Part shown: positions 63,500-64,000 of the stretch, one piece after another | Numbering within the stretch: the first letter of the stretch is position 1 | Layout of the letters: every line of letters begins with the position of its first letter | Assembly (NCBI GenBank): GCA_028702595.1 | Contig: JAQVON010000005.1 | Coordinates: 29,736 to 93,735, forward strand | DNA from: Mariniphaga sp. | GTDB taxonomy: Bacteria; Bacteroidota; Bacteroidia; Bacteroidales; Prolixibacteraceae | Direction of reading: 5' to 3' | Length of the DNA stretch: 64,000 nucleotides | The notes under the pieces: model-generated | The model's input: only the letters and a program-made list of their open reading frames with translations | Database searches by the model: none | What the model was told of the DNA's origin: nothing | Translations under genes and position numbers: made by a program

Positions 63500-63527
63500 A
63501 GCTCCGGAATTACGGAGCTTTTTTTTT
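63500..63527 (+). terminator. intrinsic terminator of rpmE2
   Basis: Stem AGCTCCG / CGGAGCT with a 6-nt loop and a run of eight or more T, 22 nt after the stop. Confidence 0.9.
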
Positions 63528-63680
63528 GCCCGTCACCCACAATTTCACCATTTTTGAAATTTCAGTGAACCACTTAAGGGGTACTTTCGTTTGTATGAGT
63601 GGCACGACTATTGTTTTTTAGCCAGGAGATATTAAATAATCAACAAATTATGACAAGATGTCATAATATAAAAGATAAGC

Positions 63681-64000
63681 ATGAGGAAATTTAAAAACTC
63701 AGGATTTAGAAATTTATTACTTAGTGGTATAATGCAGAACGATTCAGATTTTATACCGATTATTGCTGACGGAGATGATTCAGATTTAAAAAATTTAGAG
63801 ATTCCTGACATGCTTCCTATTTTGCCTTTACGCAATACCGTTCTTTTCCCGGGTGTTGTTTTGCCTATCAATGTAGGACGGAAGAAATCACTTCAGCTGG
63901 TTCAGGATGTTTATCGGGGAAGCCGTTTGTTGGGAACTCTTGCCCAGAAGGATTATACTATTGATGATCCATCAACAGAAGATCTCTTTTCGGTGGGAAC
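63681..64000 (+). CDS. lon: ATP-dependent protease Lon, N-terminal part (runs off the window)
   Basis: Start of the cytoplasmic ATP-dependent serine protease Lon; only about 106 codons are in the window. After an acidic leader (DSDFIPIIADGDDSDLK) comes the typical Lon substrate-binding opening LPILPLRNTVLFPGVVLPIN, then GRKKSLQLVQDVYRGSRLLG. The start may be ATG 63681 or 63732 (MQNDSDFIP); the former is given because variable N-terminal extensions are common in this group. The ATPase and protease domains lie outside. Confidence 0.9.
   Translation, partial: MRKFKNSGFRNLLLSGIMQNDSDFIPIIADGDDSDLKNLEIPDMLPILPLRNTVLFPGVVLPINVGRKKSLQLVQDVYRGSRLLGTLAQKDYTIDDPSTEDLFSVG

Noticed and set aside
63632-63871. 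79-codon minus-strand ORF
   Set aside because: Antisense to the N-terminal part of lon.

Overview
This window looks like chromosomal DNA from a member of the Bacteroidota, most likely Bacteroidales or Marinilabiliales-like (the lineage is inference). The basis is: SusC/SusD pairs, a FecR anti-sigma factor and a matching ECF sigma factor, several proteins with type IX secretion (T9SS) sorting tails, DapL-type lysine synthesis, an S16 protein with a long tail, and many TAnnTTTG (-7) promoter elements. I saw no rRNA, tRNA, CRISPR array, prophage or transposase gene.

Layout. 0-5.6 kb (minus): one RND efflux operon (adaptor, pump, TolC; TolC runs off the left edge). 5.6-7.0 kb: a doubtful small ORF with a 20-bp tandem repeat, then cmoA. 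7.1-10.7 kb (plus): a compact membrane-lipid cluster (ICMT/PEMT-like methyltransferase, TauE-like exporter, CDP-diglyceride synthase-like, dolichol/phytol-kinase-like, CDP-alcohol phosphatidyltransferase). 10.9-17.6 kb (plus): a second RND system led by a TetR regulator and ending in a small PII-like protein. 17.7-22.8 kb (plus): topoisomerase IV-type subunits B and A, then shikimate kinase. 22.8-25.6 kb (minus): sigma-54 activator, lptE, a TPR-like protein, secG. 25.9-29.1 kb: kdsB, an orphan T9SS tail protein, deoC, a serine hydrolase.

29.3-47.2 kb is the accessory region: two closely similar SusC receptors (one with an STN domain and FecR, the other with SusD), CBM9-like secreted proteins, a propeller lipoprotein, a membrane-anchored DUF362 protein with a sorting tail, a protein whose ~307-residue domain is duplicated essentially without change at DNA level, and an ECF sigma factor. 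No glycoside hydrolase is visible, so the ligand is unknown. A 14-nt motif shared upstream of fecR and of the duplicated-domain gene suggests that the ECF factor links the scattered parts.

47.4-64 kb returns to housekeeping genes: pgi, dapL/dapF/lysA, a glycosyltransferase, tsaC-like, mscL, rimM, rpsP, a polytopic membrane protein, ruvC, a DMT transporter, a TPR protein, lipA, rpmE2 and the start of lon. Points that stand out are a ~162-bp, almost perfectly centred palindromic element in three copies, each placed at the 3' end of a gene, and a DapF whose two catalytic cysteines are both serine.
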